A stretch of 64,000 nucleotides of DNA, from NCBI RefSeq assembly GCF_004116265.1, contig NZ_QOUX01000050.1:1-64000 (forward strand). Direction: 5' to 3'. The first letter of the stretch is position 1. Each line of letters starts with the position of its first letter. This document shows positions 16,062-24,423 of the stretch, one piece after another. The position numbers and the translations under genes were made by a program. The DNA is from Anaerobacillus alkaliphilus (lineage in GTDB: Bacteria; Bacillota; Bacilli; Bacillales; Anaerobacillaceae). The notes under the pieces were generated by a model that had not been told where the DNA came from, ran no database searches, and saw nothing but the letters and a program-made list of their open reading frames with translations.

Positions 16062-16158
16062 TTAGTTTCACCCCTTTCTAAAAATAGCTTTCCCTGTCTG
16101 GATGAAACAAATAAAAAGTCGGCAAAATAACCTTAATCTCAACCAAGGAGGACTTACT

Positions 16159-16293
16159 GTGGTACAGCGTGATTCAAGTCAATACAAAGTTACTAAAGGC
16201 AAGATAAAAGACAATGGAATATCAGCGTATGAGTACACAACTGGAAACAAAACAAGCAAACCAAAACAAAAGGAGTCAAACCATGAAAGATAA
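16159..16293 (+). CDS. Small basic protein (44 residues), unknown
   Basis: Starts at GTG with a perfect AAGGAGG 7 bases upstream, giving MVQRDSSQYKVTKGKIKDNG ... KQKESNHER. Basic and hydrophilic, resembling minor SASP-like or spore-associated small proteins in composition only. Its end overlaps the next gene's start by 11 bases, which suggests translational coupling. The frame is also open upstream of the GTG, but without a ribosome site. Confidence 0.5.
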   Translation: MVQRDSSQYKVTKGKIKDNGISAYEYTTGNKTSKPKQKESNHER

Positions 16294-16435
16294 GCAACTA
16301 AAGTCTAAGGAAGATAAAAAGGCAGAACAACATGAATCCTATGGGTTAGAACCTGAAATGAGTTTACAAAATGTACGATATTCAACTACTGAAAATGAAT
16401 ACCTTAATGAATACGACCAAAATCAAGAAGAATAA
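16283..16435 (+). CDS. Small charged protein (50 residues), unknown
   Basis: The ATG at 16283 has AAAGGAG 7 bases upstream and lies inside the 3' end of the preceding small gene. The product (MKDKQLKSKEDKKAEQHESY ... NEYDQNQEE) has a Lys-rich first half and a Glu/Asn/Tyr-rich end. No known family recognised. A hairpin follows 6 bases after the stop. Confidence 0.5.
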   Translation: MKDKQLKSKEDKKAEQHESYGLEPEMSLQNVRYSTTENEYLNEYDQNQEE

Positions 16436-16472
16436 AAAAAAGCGAACCTGGAATTCACCCCCAAGTTCGCTT
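16435..16472 (-). terminator. Terminator of the histidine kinase gene
   Basis: AGCGAAC and GTTCGCT arms; the T run is on the minus strand. It may also end the small plus-strand genes. Confidence 0.7.
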
Positions 16473-16475
16473 AGC

Positions 16476-17801
16476 TTAATTTGCTTTTTTTGTTTCATTT
16501 GTGATCTTTGGAAGTACAATTTTAAAACAGGTTCCTTTTCCTACTGTACTCTTTACAGAAATTTGACCATCAAAAATTTTAATGATACTGTACACAACCA
16601 TCGTTCCTAAACCTGTCCCTTTTTCTTTTGTCGAATAATAAGGGGTTCCTAATCTAGTAATTTGTTCTTCCGTCATTCCATTTCCTGTATCTATAATTCT
16701 AATTACCGCATGAGTAGCCGTTTCCTCTATACTTATTAAAAGTTTCCCACCATGGGCCATTGCCTCAAGTCCATTTTTAGCTAAATTAATTAGGGCCTGA
16801 TGAAGTTTCTGCCTTTCAGCTAGTATGTAAACCTTTTCCGACTTCTCAACTTCTATAGTTAAGTTACTCATTGCCGCAAAAGGAGCTAACACTTTATGTA
16901 CGTAATCTACTTCACTATTCAACTCTAGCACAACTACGTTTTCTAGAGATGGTTTAGCGAAAGTTAAGTAATCTGTGATAATTTCTTCAGCACGTTGCAA
17001 CTCGTCTAAAGATAGTTTTATGTACTGTTCTTTTTTATCACTAGAAACATCACTACAACGTAGTAATTGTAAGAACCCCTTTGTTACAGTTAACGGATTT
17101 CGAACTTCATGAGAAATACTAGCAGCAATGTCGCCAACTATTCTCAGTCGTTCCAATTTGTTTAGTTCATTTATTAACAATCGTTCTTTTCTTACTTTTT
17201 CAATAAACGAAACAAACAAAATAATTCCGACAAAATGAATTACTATTGCTAATGTTGAAATTGCATAGCCCTTTAAGTTAAGTGAAGTTCCGGAAGCAAG
17301 GAATAACCCGATTAGAACTACGGCCCAAATGCTTGAAGTAACTAAGGTCAATTGTAGCCTCTTTTTTAGAGTCATAGCTTGTGAAAACTTTGGGATTATG
17401 ATCCATAAAATTGCTGAAACTACGAGATAAATTACTACAGTAGAATAAAAGCCAAAATCAAGTCCAACTTGATAGCGGTATAAAATTATCACCGTAAAAA
17501 GTCCCACCATCACTCGACGCCCTCCATATAAAGCGCCAATGATAAATGGCAGTTGGCGAATATCGATTAAATATCCTGGTGTAGGAGAAATAGTAAAAGT
17601 CATACACATGATAATTGAAAAACTAGAAATGATAAAAATAAAAAATTCTTCTGAAAGCTTTGTAACTTTTTTTTCAATAAAGTAATGATAAAGAAAAAAC
17701 AAGAGCAGAACAAAACAAACATTCAACAAAAACATTTTCATTTCGATAATCGTTACCAAGATTGCACGCCCCAATTCTAAAAGTGTAAAAATAAAACCCA
17801 C
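16476..17801 (-). CDS. Sensor histidine kinase, 5TMR-LYT type (sporulation-kinase-like)
   Basis: About 441 residues. The N-terminal half has six membrane helices containing the LytS/KinB-like segment PTPGYLIDIRQLPFIIGALYGG. HisKA follows with the phosphorylated His in ISHEVRNPLTVTKGFLQLL (about residue 235), then HATPase_c with the N box (INLAKNGLEAM), G1 (DTGNGM) and G2 (GTGLGTMVVYSI). The catalytic core is like Bacillus sporulation kinases. No response regulator lies nearby, so it may feed a phosphorelay. The start is uncertain: the first GTG at 17801 lacks a ribosome site, and TTG/ATG codons within the next 25 codons are alternatives. Confidence 0.85.
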   Translation of the reverse strand: MGFIFTLLELGRAILVTIIEMKMFLLNVCFVLLLFFLYHYFIEKKVTKLSEEFFIFIISSFSIIMCMTFTISPTPGYLIDIRQLPFIIGALYGGRRVMVGLFTVIILYRYQVGLDFGFYSTVVIYLVVSAILWIIIPKFSQAMTLKKRLQLTLVTSSIWAVVLIGLFLASGTSLNLKGYAISTLAIVIHFVGIILFVSFIEKVRKERLLINELNKLERLRIVGDIAASISHEVRNPLTVTKGFLQLLRCSDVSSDKKEQYIKLSLDELQRAEEIITDYLTFAKPSLENVVVLELNSEVDYVHKVLAPFAAMSNLTIEVEKSEKVYILAERQKLHQALINLAKNGLEAMAHGGKLLISIEETATHAVIRIIDTGNGMTEEQITRLGTPYYSTKEKGTGLGTMVVYSIIKIFDGQISVKSTVGKGTCFKIVLPKITNETKKAN

Positions 17802-17845
17802 AAATTAGAAAGAGTTCTTGTGGGCGTAAGCGGAATGAATTAACG

Positions 17846-18286
17846 TTATTGAGTTTTAGTGGATATTTCTTTTTTAAACTCGGCAATACCAATAATCATA
17901 AGTGCCTCTAGTTCCTCATCTGTCAAGCGTTCCTGCAGTTTACTAGCAATCTTCTGTTGTTCACTACTAGATAATCCACCTTGAACCTGTGTAGCTATTT
18001 CCGTCATTTCAGCTATTGAAAATTTTGATAAAACAACTTTAACGCCTTCTTCTTTTGTAGAAAAAGGAAGTGCATGTTCACTACCTACATTTTCGGAGAA
18101 AGAAGCAACAATCTCATTAATATTCGGGTCGCTTAAGATTTGATCTAACATTTCCTCATCTAGTAAATCACTAACGATATGTTCAATGACTTTATCAGAG
18201 GCTATTGAAAGAAAGTAGTTATAAGCATAATTACCTAAAAATCCAGCAGATAATAATAGTAAAATAACTATAAAAAACTTTTTCAA
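17846..18286 (-). CDS. Membrane-anchored extracytoplasmic helical protein, unknown
   Basis: 146 residues when started at TTG 18286, which has AAGGGGGG 7 bases upstream. A signal-anchor (KKFFIVILLLLSAGFLGNYA) is followed by an acidic helical domain outside the membrane (VIEHIVSDLLDEEMLDQILS ... LSSSEQQKIASKLQERLTDE). Family not recognised. It sits just upstream of the kinase gene on the same strand (45-base gap), so it could be co-transcribed, and might supply a signal to the kinase. That link is inference only. Confidence 0.65.
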   Translation of the reverse strand: MKKFFIVILLLLSAGFLGNYAYNYFLSIASDKVIEHIVSDLLDEEMLDQILSDPNINEIVASFSENVGSEHALPFSTKEEGVKVVLSKFSIAEMTEIATQVQGGLSSSEQQKIASKLQERLTDEELEALMIIGIAEFKKEISTKTQ

Positions 18287-18357
18287 AAACACTTCCCCCC
18301 TTAATCTATAATTCAAAACAGTACGTTTGATGGGAAGTTTTGGCATTCTGGCCAACG

Positions 18358-18402
18358 AAATTTTCCTTAACTATTTTTATTATAAATAGTTAAGGAAAAT
18401 TT
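18358..18402. terminator. 19-bp perfect AT-rich inverted repeat
   Basis: AAATTTTCCTTAACTATTT, a 7-base loop, then its exact reverse complement, flanked by T-rich sequence. It lies between two minus-strand genes, 65 bases after the stop of the TraB gene and 70 before the next start. A terminator role is likely, but the stem is long and low in GC, so it may instead be a regulatory site or repeat remnant. Confidence 0.5.
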
Positions 18403-18466
18403 TTCTACAAAAATCTTCTCCCATAGTTGAAAATACCTACTTATTGTTGACACTTATTTTACACAA

Positions 18467-19402
18467 TTAGTCTATGACTTTCGTAACTTCGTATCCTTGT
18501 TGTTTTAATAAATCGATAATACTATTTTCCCCCACTAAATGAAGGGCTCCTACGACAACAAAAAAAGTTTCTGACTGACCATTTTTTAGAAAGTCTTCAA
18601 TTTTTGCCGTCATTTCCTTATCTCGTTTATCGGTAAGAGCATAAAAGTAGTCAACAACATCCCCTGATTCATCTTCTTCAATAGTACGAAGTTTACTTAG
18701 TCCATGAATGTCCCCGTGCTTCCACATTTCCATTAACTCTTCAATTTGCTTAATTGTGTTATCTTGATCTTCGATAGTAGCCTTTAATGCTTTTTCTTGT
18801 GACTCAGGTAGCAACATTGAATAAAGGTTTAATTGATCATGTATCGTTTCTAGGCTAAGGATCTCCTTTTTCTCAATTTCAGCTTTAGAGAGAAAATATT
18901 GATCAATACCAAGTTCTAAAGAAAAGCCTGCGTTTTCTAACAATGTCGACTCTAGCATATCTGCTAATAGCCATGGTTTAAAAATCGTAACTGTTTCTTC
19001 GTTCAGACCTAATTCACTTATCGTACCTAGTAATTCCTCATAAAGATCAGGTGAGATGTGATCCTGTATCGTGGTTCCATCTTGATACACACCGATTTCA
19101 AACATGACCTCCATCATCTCCATCGGATCGATGTCATTACTATTAATCTCTACCACCAAATATTCAGAGTTCTGGTAAGCAGCTTCTACTTTTTCATGAA
19201 GAGGATAAAGGTTAGGTAAACCAATGTGAATAGAACCCAATAGGTATACAGTATTTTCACCATACGTAATTTCATAAAAAACGCCCTTGGATCCAATGTC
19301 TTCCTGTTGTTCCATTGTCTTTTGCGTACAACCTATAAACAATAACGATATGATCAGTACTAGTATTAGCGGCAAAAGCTTTTTAGTAACTATGAAAACC
19401 AT
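18467..19402 (-). CDS. TraB/GumN family lipoprotein
   Basis: 311 residues. Signal sequence with lipobox FIGC (Cys about residue 25), then the TraB/GumN domain with its two hallmark motifs: LLGSIHIG near the start and VVVGALHLVGENSI near the end. The fold is related to Tiki-type metalloproteases, with GxxH and the paired HLVG motif as candidate metal ligands; the function in bacteria is not established. It would face outward, anchored in the membrane. GGAG directly precedes the ATG, so the exact start is not certain. Confidence 0.87.
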   Translation of the reverse strand: MVFIVTKKLLPLILVLIISLLFIGCTQKTMEQQEDIGSKGVFYEITYGENTVYLLGSIHIGLPNLYPLHEKVEAAYQNSEYLVVEINSNDIDPMEMMEVMFEIGVYQDGTTIQDHISPDLYEELLGTISELGLNEETVTIFKPWLLADMLESTLLENAGFSLELGIDQYFLSKAEIEKKEILSLETIHDQLNLYSMLLPESQEKALKATIEDQDNTIKQIEELMEMWKHGDIHGLSKLRTIEEDESGDVVDYFYALTDKRDKEMTAKIEDFLKNGQSETFFVVVGALHLVGENSIIDLLKQQGYEVTKVID

Positions 19403-19458
19403 CTCCTATACATAATTCATCTGTTTATATCTACGTAACACTTCTCGCTATAGTTTCA

Positions 19459-21681
19459 CTAAACTATCTGGCCGACCAAGAATTCTACAAAATTTCTACT
19501 ATCGAGTCTAACTGCTACATAAGGCGGGTTAACATGTTGATTTTTTTGGAGAGGGTGACCAAGCCATAGAAGCTTTTGATCAATAATTACACACGGGAAG
19601 GGCAGTGTTTCTGTAAGATAGGTAACTCGCCGTTTGATTGGTAAACGGTGTTTTGAATGAAAAGTGACCAAAACCTTATGAGAAAGTGTTTCTACTGCAT
19701 CTAACCATTCCGGTGATAACTCTGCTCTGTCTGGTAATGAGATGAATACGGAGCTATTTGCTCTATTCAGGTCTTGAATTACTTGATCAAGTTTCAGAGC
19801 ATGCACCCACCGAAATTTGGGCTGCTGATGATTGATCCAAGCACCGATTTGTTGGTGAGTAATCACCTTGTTATTCTTCTCTTGGTGCTCTACTAACTGT
19901 CTAATTGTTTTTCCAGGATACATAGTATTTTTCACGAACGTTCGGTTACTAACATGAATGAATTTTCCTTTTGTTCTTGTGATGGCAACGTTCACCAGAC
20001 GTTCACTATCTTTTCCTGTTAAAAGCATACTCGCACGTTCTTGAGGATACCCATCTACTGTATCAAAAATCATCACGTCCCGCTCACTACCTTGAAAGCG
20101 ATGAACTGTAGCCGCTTGAATTTGACCTAACTGCAGTTCATTTTCATAGAATTCTTTAAGAAGTACTTCCATTAACTGTGCCTGCGCTCGGTAAGGTGTC
20201 ACATAGCCAATAGACTTTGCCCCTCCAACTGCAGCTTCGTGAACGAGTTGGAAAGAGAGAAACAGGTGCCATAAGTTTAATCGGGATTTAGACGCTTTTT
20301 CTTGTATACAATATTGACCAGTGTAACTGGTATCTACTAAAACATTCGCAATAGTTGAAAAAGGAGGTAATGCCGCTAACTCCCTTCGTTTCTTTTCCAT
20401 ACTAGGATGATCAAAGACCTTAGATCGATAAATATGTTCATTTGTAAATGCTGAAACATCTGGATGCATTCGTCTTTGTTCATTTAATAACATTAAATGA
20501 GGGTGTAACACTCCTGTTTGTCGCCCGTCAACTACTCCAGCTCTGTGAAAGATATCTTCCCTAAGCCACTTATCAACTAACGAATGCCTTGCTGCTGCTA
20601 TTGGTGGTAACTGTTTGAAATCCCCAGAAACAATCACCCGTTTACCGAGCGCTGATGCAAAAGCTACCTGTGGAACATATGCCATACTCGCTTCATCGAT
20701 AATGACAATATCAAAGTCTTTTTCATAAATTGCACCATCAGTAGCTGCTTTTGCAAGGGTAGTTCCAATAATCTTCGCTTCTTTTAAAAAGCCTAATTCT
20801 TTTTGTCTTACCTTTTCTATAATAGAAGCTAATTTTCTTTCCATCGCAAGTAGCGATTCGCTGTCACGTCTACTAAATGATTGTGTTAGATCCGCATTTA
20901 GTAACTTTTTTTGCTTCCTAATTACTTCTTGTTCCTTCGCAAGCTTTGGTTCACGCTTTTCTAGCAAGCTCATAGTCGTAATTGACTCTAGCATAAGCTG
21001 TTTTGAACCTATCCCATAACGAAGTACATCCCCTTCGGTAAAACGAGACTTTTTGGTTAGAAACTGAACGATTTCTTGTACCAATACATCAACGGCTTGA
21101 TTACTTTGAGATAAAATCAAGACACGTTTTCCTTGAAAATATTTGTTAGCCGCTACTCTCGCTAACGTATACGTTTTTCCTGTCCCAGGTGGTCCCCATA
21201 CAAATGTCGCTGGATTGTATTGTGATCGAAAAAACAACTCATGCGAGTTACTCTTATTTTTTTCAATCGGATGTTTCGGTGATATAGTCGGTTCCATAAG
21301 CTGGTGGATGCGATTACGTTTTCGTTTACTTTTCATACTTTCATCCAAACGCAAACAAAGTTCCTCTAACAATTCCCAGGGGTCATGCAATAAAATCGCT
21401 TCATCAAAAAGATCCCCTAAAGACTTCTCTAAAGAGATAAATAAGCTTCGCTGTTCTGATGATAAAATTTTTCCGGTATATACTTGACTTCCCCATTGGA
21501 TTCGGATATTTGCTCCAACGGGGATTACTATTTCTGAAAGTACTTCAATACGGTACGTGAAATTTTTGGTAGTAGCAGAAATTTGCTGACCATTTTTTAC
21601 TCGATATTTTGTACTTCCGTATTTTTTTAAGTGATTTATTTCAATTTGTAGTGCTTGCTGCCATTCTTTTACGTATTCCAT
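19459..21681 (-). CDS. UPF1-like superfamily 1 helicase with C-terminal extension
   Basis: 740 residues. Walker A GPPGTGKTYTLA, Walker B region FDIVIIDEAS, motif III GDFKQLPP, motif IV LLNEQRRMHPDVSAFT, motif V VHRFQGSERDVMIFDTVDGY and motif VI NVAITRTKGK identify an SF1B (UPF1/DNA2-like) helicase. The ~110 residues before Walker A likely form a beta-barrel insertion domain. The last ~150 residues (SVFISLPDRAELSPEWLDAV ... CVIIDQKLLWLGHPL) look like half of a phospholipase-D-like domain, as attached to some helicases. ATG at 21681 has AAAGGAAAGAG upstream and is preferred over a TTG 12 codons earlier. Confidence 0.88.
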   Translation of the reverse strand: MEYVKEWQQALQIEINHLKKYGSTKYRVKNGQQISATTKNFTYRIEVLSEIVIPVGANIRIQWGSQVYTGKILSSEQRSLFISLEKSLGDLFDEAILLHDPWELLEELCLRLDESMKSKRKRNRIHQLMEPTISPKHPIEKNKSNSHELFFRSQYNPATFVWGPPGTGKTYTLARVAANKYFQGKRVLILSQSNQAVDVLVQEIVQFLTKKSRFTEGDVLRYGIGSKQLMLESITTMSLLEKREPKLAKEQEVIRKQKKLLNADLTQSFSRRDSESLLAMERKLASIIEKVRQKELGFLKEAKIIGTTLAKAATDGAIYEKDFDIVIIDEASMAYVPQVAFASALGKRVIVSGDFKQLPPIAAARHSLVDKWLREDIFHRAGVVDGRQTGVLHPHLMLLNEQRRMHPDVSAFTNEHIYRSKVFDHPSMEKKRRELAALPPFSTIANVLVDTSYTGQYCIQEKASKSRLNLWHLFLSFQLVHEAAVGGAKSIGYVTPYRAQAQLMEVLLKEFYENELQLGQIQAATVHRFQGSERDVMIFDTVDGYPQERASMLLTGKDSERLVNVAITRTKGKFIHVSNRTFVKNTMYPGKTIRQLVEHQEKNNKVITHQQIGAWINHQQPKFRWVHALKLDQVIQDLNRANSSVFISLPDRAELSPEWLDAVETLSHKVLVTFHSKHRLPIKRRVTYLTETLPFPCVIIDQKLLWLGHPLQKNQHVNPPYVAVRLDSRNFVEFLVGQIV

Positions 21682-21755
21682 TAGCACTCTTTCCTTTAGA
21701 AAAAAATAGTCGCTCAATCTAGCAACGATTGAGCGAACTATATTAATATAGCATA

Positions 21756-22715
21756 TTATTGTAAGGTAAATCCACCAGATGATGTTCTGACAGTAATTTC
21801 ATAGTCGCCAGAACCTATTTTTCCATAAATGTTGTTATTTGAATTTTGTTCAAAGCTGAAGCCAGGAATTGTGATATTGCCTCTTCCAGAACTACCCTTA
21901 TAATCTACGGTTGCCGATGGTGTTTCCTTCAAGCGAATGTTCACCCCACCACTTGATGTAGAAGCATGAATATTACCATCTAGTTGAACGTTATCTAAAT
22001 TAATAGAACCAGAACTCGCATTAGCGGATATCTCCCCTCCAACGTTAGTCATTGTAATACTCCCTGAAGATGTAGAGACATTGGTTTTCTCCGCATGCTG
22101 ATTTACCAACGTAATTGCCCCACTACTAGCTCTTGCATGAATTGCTCTTGCATGGCTGTCGGAAGCTTTGATAGCACCACTAGAGCTAACCAAACGGAGT
22201 TCTTTTTCCGCTGTTACATTCGAAACTACAATACTGCCTGAACTTGCATTGATGTCCATTTGTTCTGCTTGAATATCTTCGATTAGTACTTTTCCAGATG
22301 AGGAATGAATACTTATGCTTTCAAACATTTTTTCCGGAACCTCGACGATTAATTTGGCATTCATAATGTTTATTCCAAAGTTAAACCACGATGTTCTGTT
22401 TGGTCTTTTTATATTTATTTTTAGTGTATCTTTACTTGTTTCCACATCTAACATGAAAGAGTTTTTGACGTGACTACTGACCTCTCCTGTAAATTTAACA
22501 TCAATATCTTCACGATCAGCGGAAACAACTGTAATACTTGGGGATGAAGAATTGATTTCAATACTAGTGATATTATCACCATAAACCGTACGGCCCTCAT
22601 CAAATGGCGTAGTATTTTTCGAAAACAAATGAAAAACTGGTTGAGTGGAATTAAAAACTAACGCTAATACACCAATCGCTATAAGTGCTAGACCTAATAA
22701 TGCTCCTTTGTTCAA
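21756..22715 (-). CDS. DUF4097 beta-helical surface protein (LiaG-like)
   Basis: 319 residues. N-terminal membrane anchor (GLALIAIGVLALVFNS), then a repetitive region of short beta strands with many Ser-Ser-Gly turns (SSSGKVLIEDI, ASSGSIVVSNV, SSSGAIKASD, ASSGAITLVN, STSSGSITMTNV, ASSGSINLDNV). This is the DUF4097/LiaG parallel beta-helix, usually membrane-attached and found in envelope-stress contexts. Translation starts at TTG with GGAGAGG 7 bases upstream. No partner genes of the lia type are adjacent. Binding target unknown. Confidence 0.85.
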   Translation of the reverse strand: MNKGALLGLALIAIGVLALVFNSTQPVFHLFSKNTTPFDEGRTVYGDNITSIEINSSSPSITVVSADREDIDVKFTGEVSSHVKNSFMLDVETSKDTLKINIKRPNRTSWFNFGINIMNAKLIVEVPEKMFESISIHSSSGKVLIEDIQAEQMDINASSGSIVVSNVTAEKELRLVSSSGAIKASDSHARAIHARASSGAITLVNQHAEKTNVSTSSGSITMTNVGGEISANASSGSINLDNVQLDGNIHASTSSGGVNIRLKETPSATVDYKGSSGRGNITIPGFSFEQNSNNNIYGKIGSGDYEITVRTSSGGFTLQ

Positions 22716-22870
22716 TTTGTACCTCTCCTTTATTCATATTGTATAATTACAGTTTAGAGCTTTTTCTTCGTTTCCATAATCAACCTGAGATATATCTTTT
22801 CTAAGCCTTGAGTCTTAGTCCGGACTCCTATATATGGGGATAATACCATATAATAGGTAAATTAAGTATA

Positions 22871-22910
22871 AAAAAAATCGAGAACAGCTTATGCTGGCTC
22901 GACTTTTTTT
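22871..22910 (-). terminator. Terminator of the NhaC antiporter gene
   Basis: CGAG-CAGC and GCTG-CTCG arms with an internal mismatch and an ATAA loop. Eight T follow on the minus strand and the stop codon lies inside the loop. Confidence 0.75.
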
Positions 22911-24262
22911 TCATGAGTAACAACTTTCTGATCAGAAAAGTAACTAACAATGATTGTAATAATTGGACCAAGCCATAAAAACGCTGCAAACATAACATAA
23001 TCTAAGGTAGCAACACCAATCGCAGCAGCTGACAAAATCGCTACCATGTTCCATGGAACTAAGCCCGAGGTAACAAGAGCGGAGTCACATACTACCCGAC
23101 CGAGGTCCTCTTGGTTGTAGCCTGCTTCTACCCACGTTTTCTTAAGAGAACGCCCTGTCAACATCACAGGAAACGCTTGGTTACACCCTACAATCGCAAA
23201 AAGAATTCCAATCACAACCGTTCTTGCTGTGTAGCTTGTAAGCGAGTAAGCTTTCTCAAACATTTTTTTCATGAAAACTTCAAACAACTTTGCTTTGTCT
23301 AATATTCCATTCATCATACTAGCCAGTGTAATAAATAGAAACAGTTGGCCCATTGTCAGTATTCCGCCACCCCGGAGTACTTCCTCAAGTCCTTGATTTT
23401 CATGGTGATACCCATACCCAAGATTTTGCATTACTTCCATAATTCCTTGACTTTGAAAAAAGAGCGCTAATGCAATCCCTGTTAAGACTCCAAATCCTAG
23501 GGCATAAATCGTCCGTACTTTTAAAAGGATGCTTCCAAATAAAACGATGATCGGCAGTAAAGTAACTAGCGAAATATGAAAATAATCCTCTAACAAGTTC
23601 GTAACAGCTAAATTTTCAATGACATTCGTAGGCTTAACAAAAAAGCCAAGGATAAAATAGAATAATGCTGAAAATAACAACATGAATAAAGTAGTAGGAA
23701 GCATCCTCCAGAACATTTTCTTTGGGTCTCCATCAACAGAGTTTGCAGCCAAGTGAAATGCGGATGATAAAGGCGAGCAGCGGTCTCCAACAAATGCTCC
23801 TGAAACAAGTGCACCCGCGACCAAAGCGATAGGCACTTGCACAGTTATCGCAACCCCAATAATAATAATTCCAAGTGAACCAAGAGTCCCAATAGCTGTA
23901 CCTAACACAAATGATGTAACGGAAGCTATTAAAAAAGCAAACAACAAAATCCAAGTTGGTTCAATCCATTGTACAATGTAGTAAATCATTGTAGGTACAG
24001 TCCCGCTCATAATCCATGCTGGGATTAATAATGAAATAAGCCCTAAAATATAAATAACAGGCTTAATTCGCTTAAATCCATCTAAGCTAGCAAAAGCCAC
24101 ATCTTTCAATGTAAAACCTTTCTTTAAAACTAGTAATATCACCAACAATAAGGCCACCGCAAAACCGATCACAAGCGGAATTTTATAAATTGCTGCTACC
24201 GCTAAGCTCACCACGATAAACAGAAATGTCAAAATAGCGTCTTTCAACTGATACTCCTCCAA
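22889..24262 (-). CDS. NhaC family Na+/H+ antiporter
   Basis: 457 residues, about 11-12 membrane helices. NhaC marks are KRIKPVIYILGLISLLIPAW, MSGTVPTMIYYI, SFVLGTAIGTLGSLGII and the conserved GAFVGDRCSPLSSAFHLAA. The family expels Na+ in exchange for H+ (some members exchange malate/lactate instead). In alkaliphilic Bacillus such antiporters keep the cytoplasm near neutral. The AGGAG ribosome site lies 6 bases before the ATG. Single gene with its own terminator. Confidence 0.9.
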   Translation of the reverse strand: MEEYQLKDAILTFLFIVVSLAVAAIYKIPLVIGFAVALLLVILLVLKKGFTLKDVAFASLDGFKRIKPVIYILGLISLLIPAWIMSGTVPTMIYYIVQWIEPTWILLFAFLIASVTSFVLGTAIGTLGSLGIIIIGVAITVQVPIALVAGALVSGAFVGDRCSPLSSAFHLAANSVDGDPKKMFWRMLPTTLFMLLFSALFYFILGFFVKPTNVIENLAVTNLLEDYFHISLVTLLPIIVLFGSILLKVRTIYALGFGVLTGIALALFFQSQGIMEVMQNLGYGYHHENQGLEEVLRGGGILTMGQLFLFITLASMMNGILDKAKLFEVFMKKMFEKAYSLTSYTARTVVIGILFAIVGCNQAFPVMLTGRSLKKTWVEAGYNQEDLGRVVCDSALVTSGLVPWNMVAILSAAAIGVATLDYVMFAAFLWLGPIITIIVSYFSDQKVVTHEKKVEPA

Positions 24263-24423
24263 GAAATATAATCACTTACTCATTTTATCTCTTGAGAGGA
24301 GTAGCAGCAAAGAAAAAGTTTAGTTTTGTTTTGTTTTGTTTTTCATATAATGATCACCTAATGTTCGTTCCCGTTATTGCTCAATCTTTAAAACGGATAC
24401 ATGACACTTCCTGAAAGTATAAC

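Noticed and set aside
24330-24345. GTTTT/TTTGT pentamer run near 24330
   Set aside because: A very short low-complexity stretch upstream of the antiporter gene; no evidence of function.
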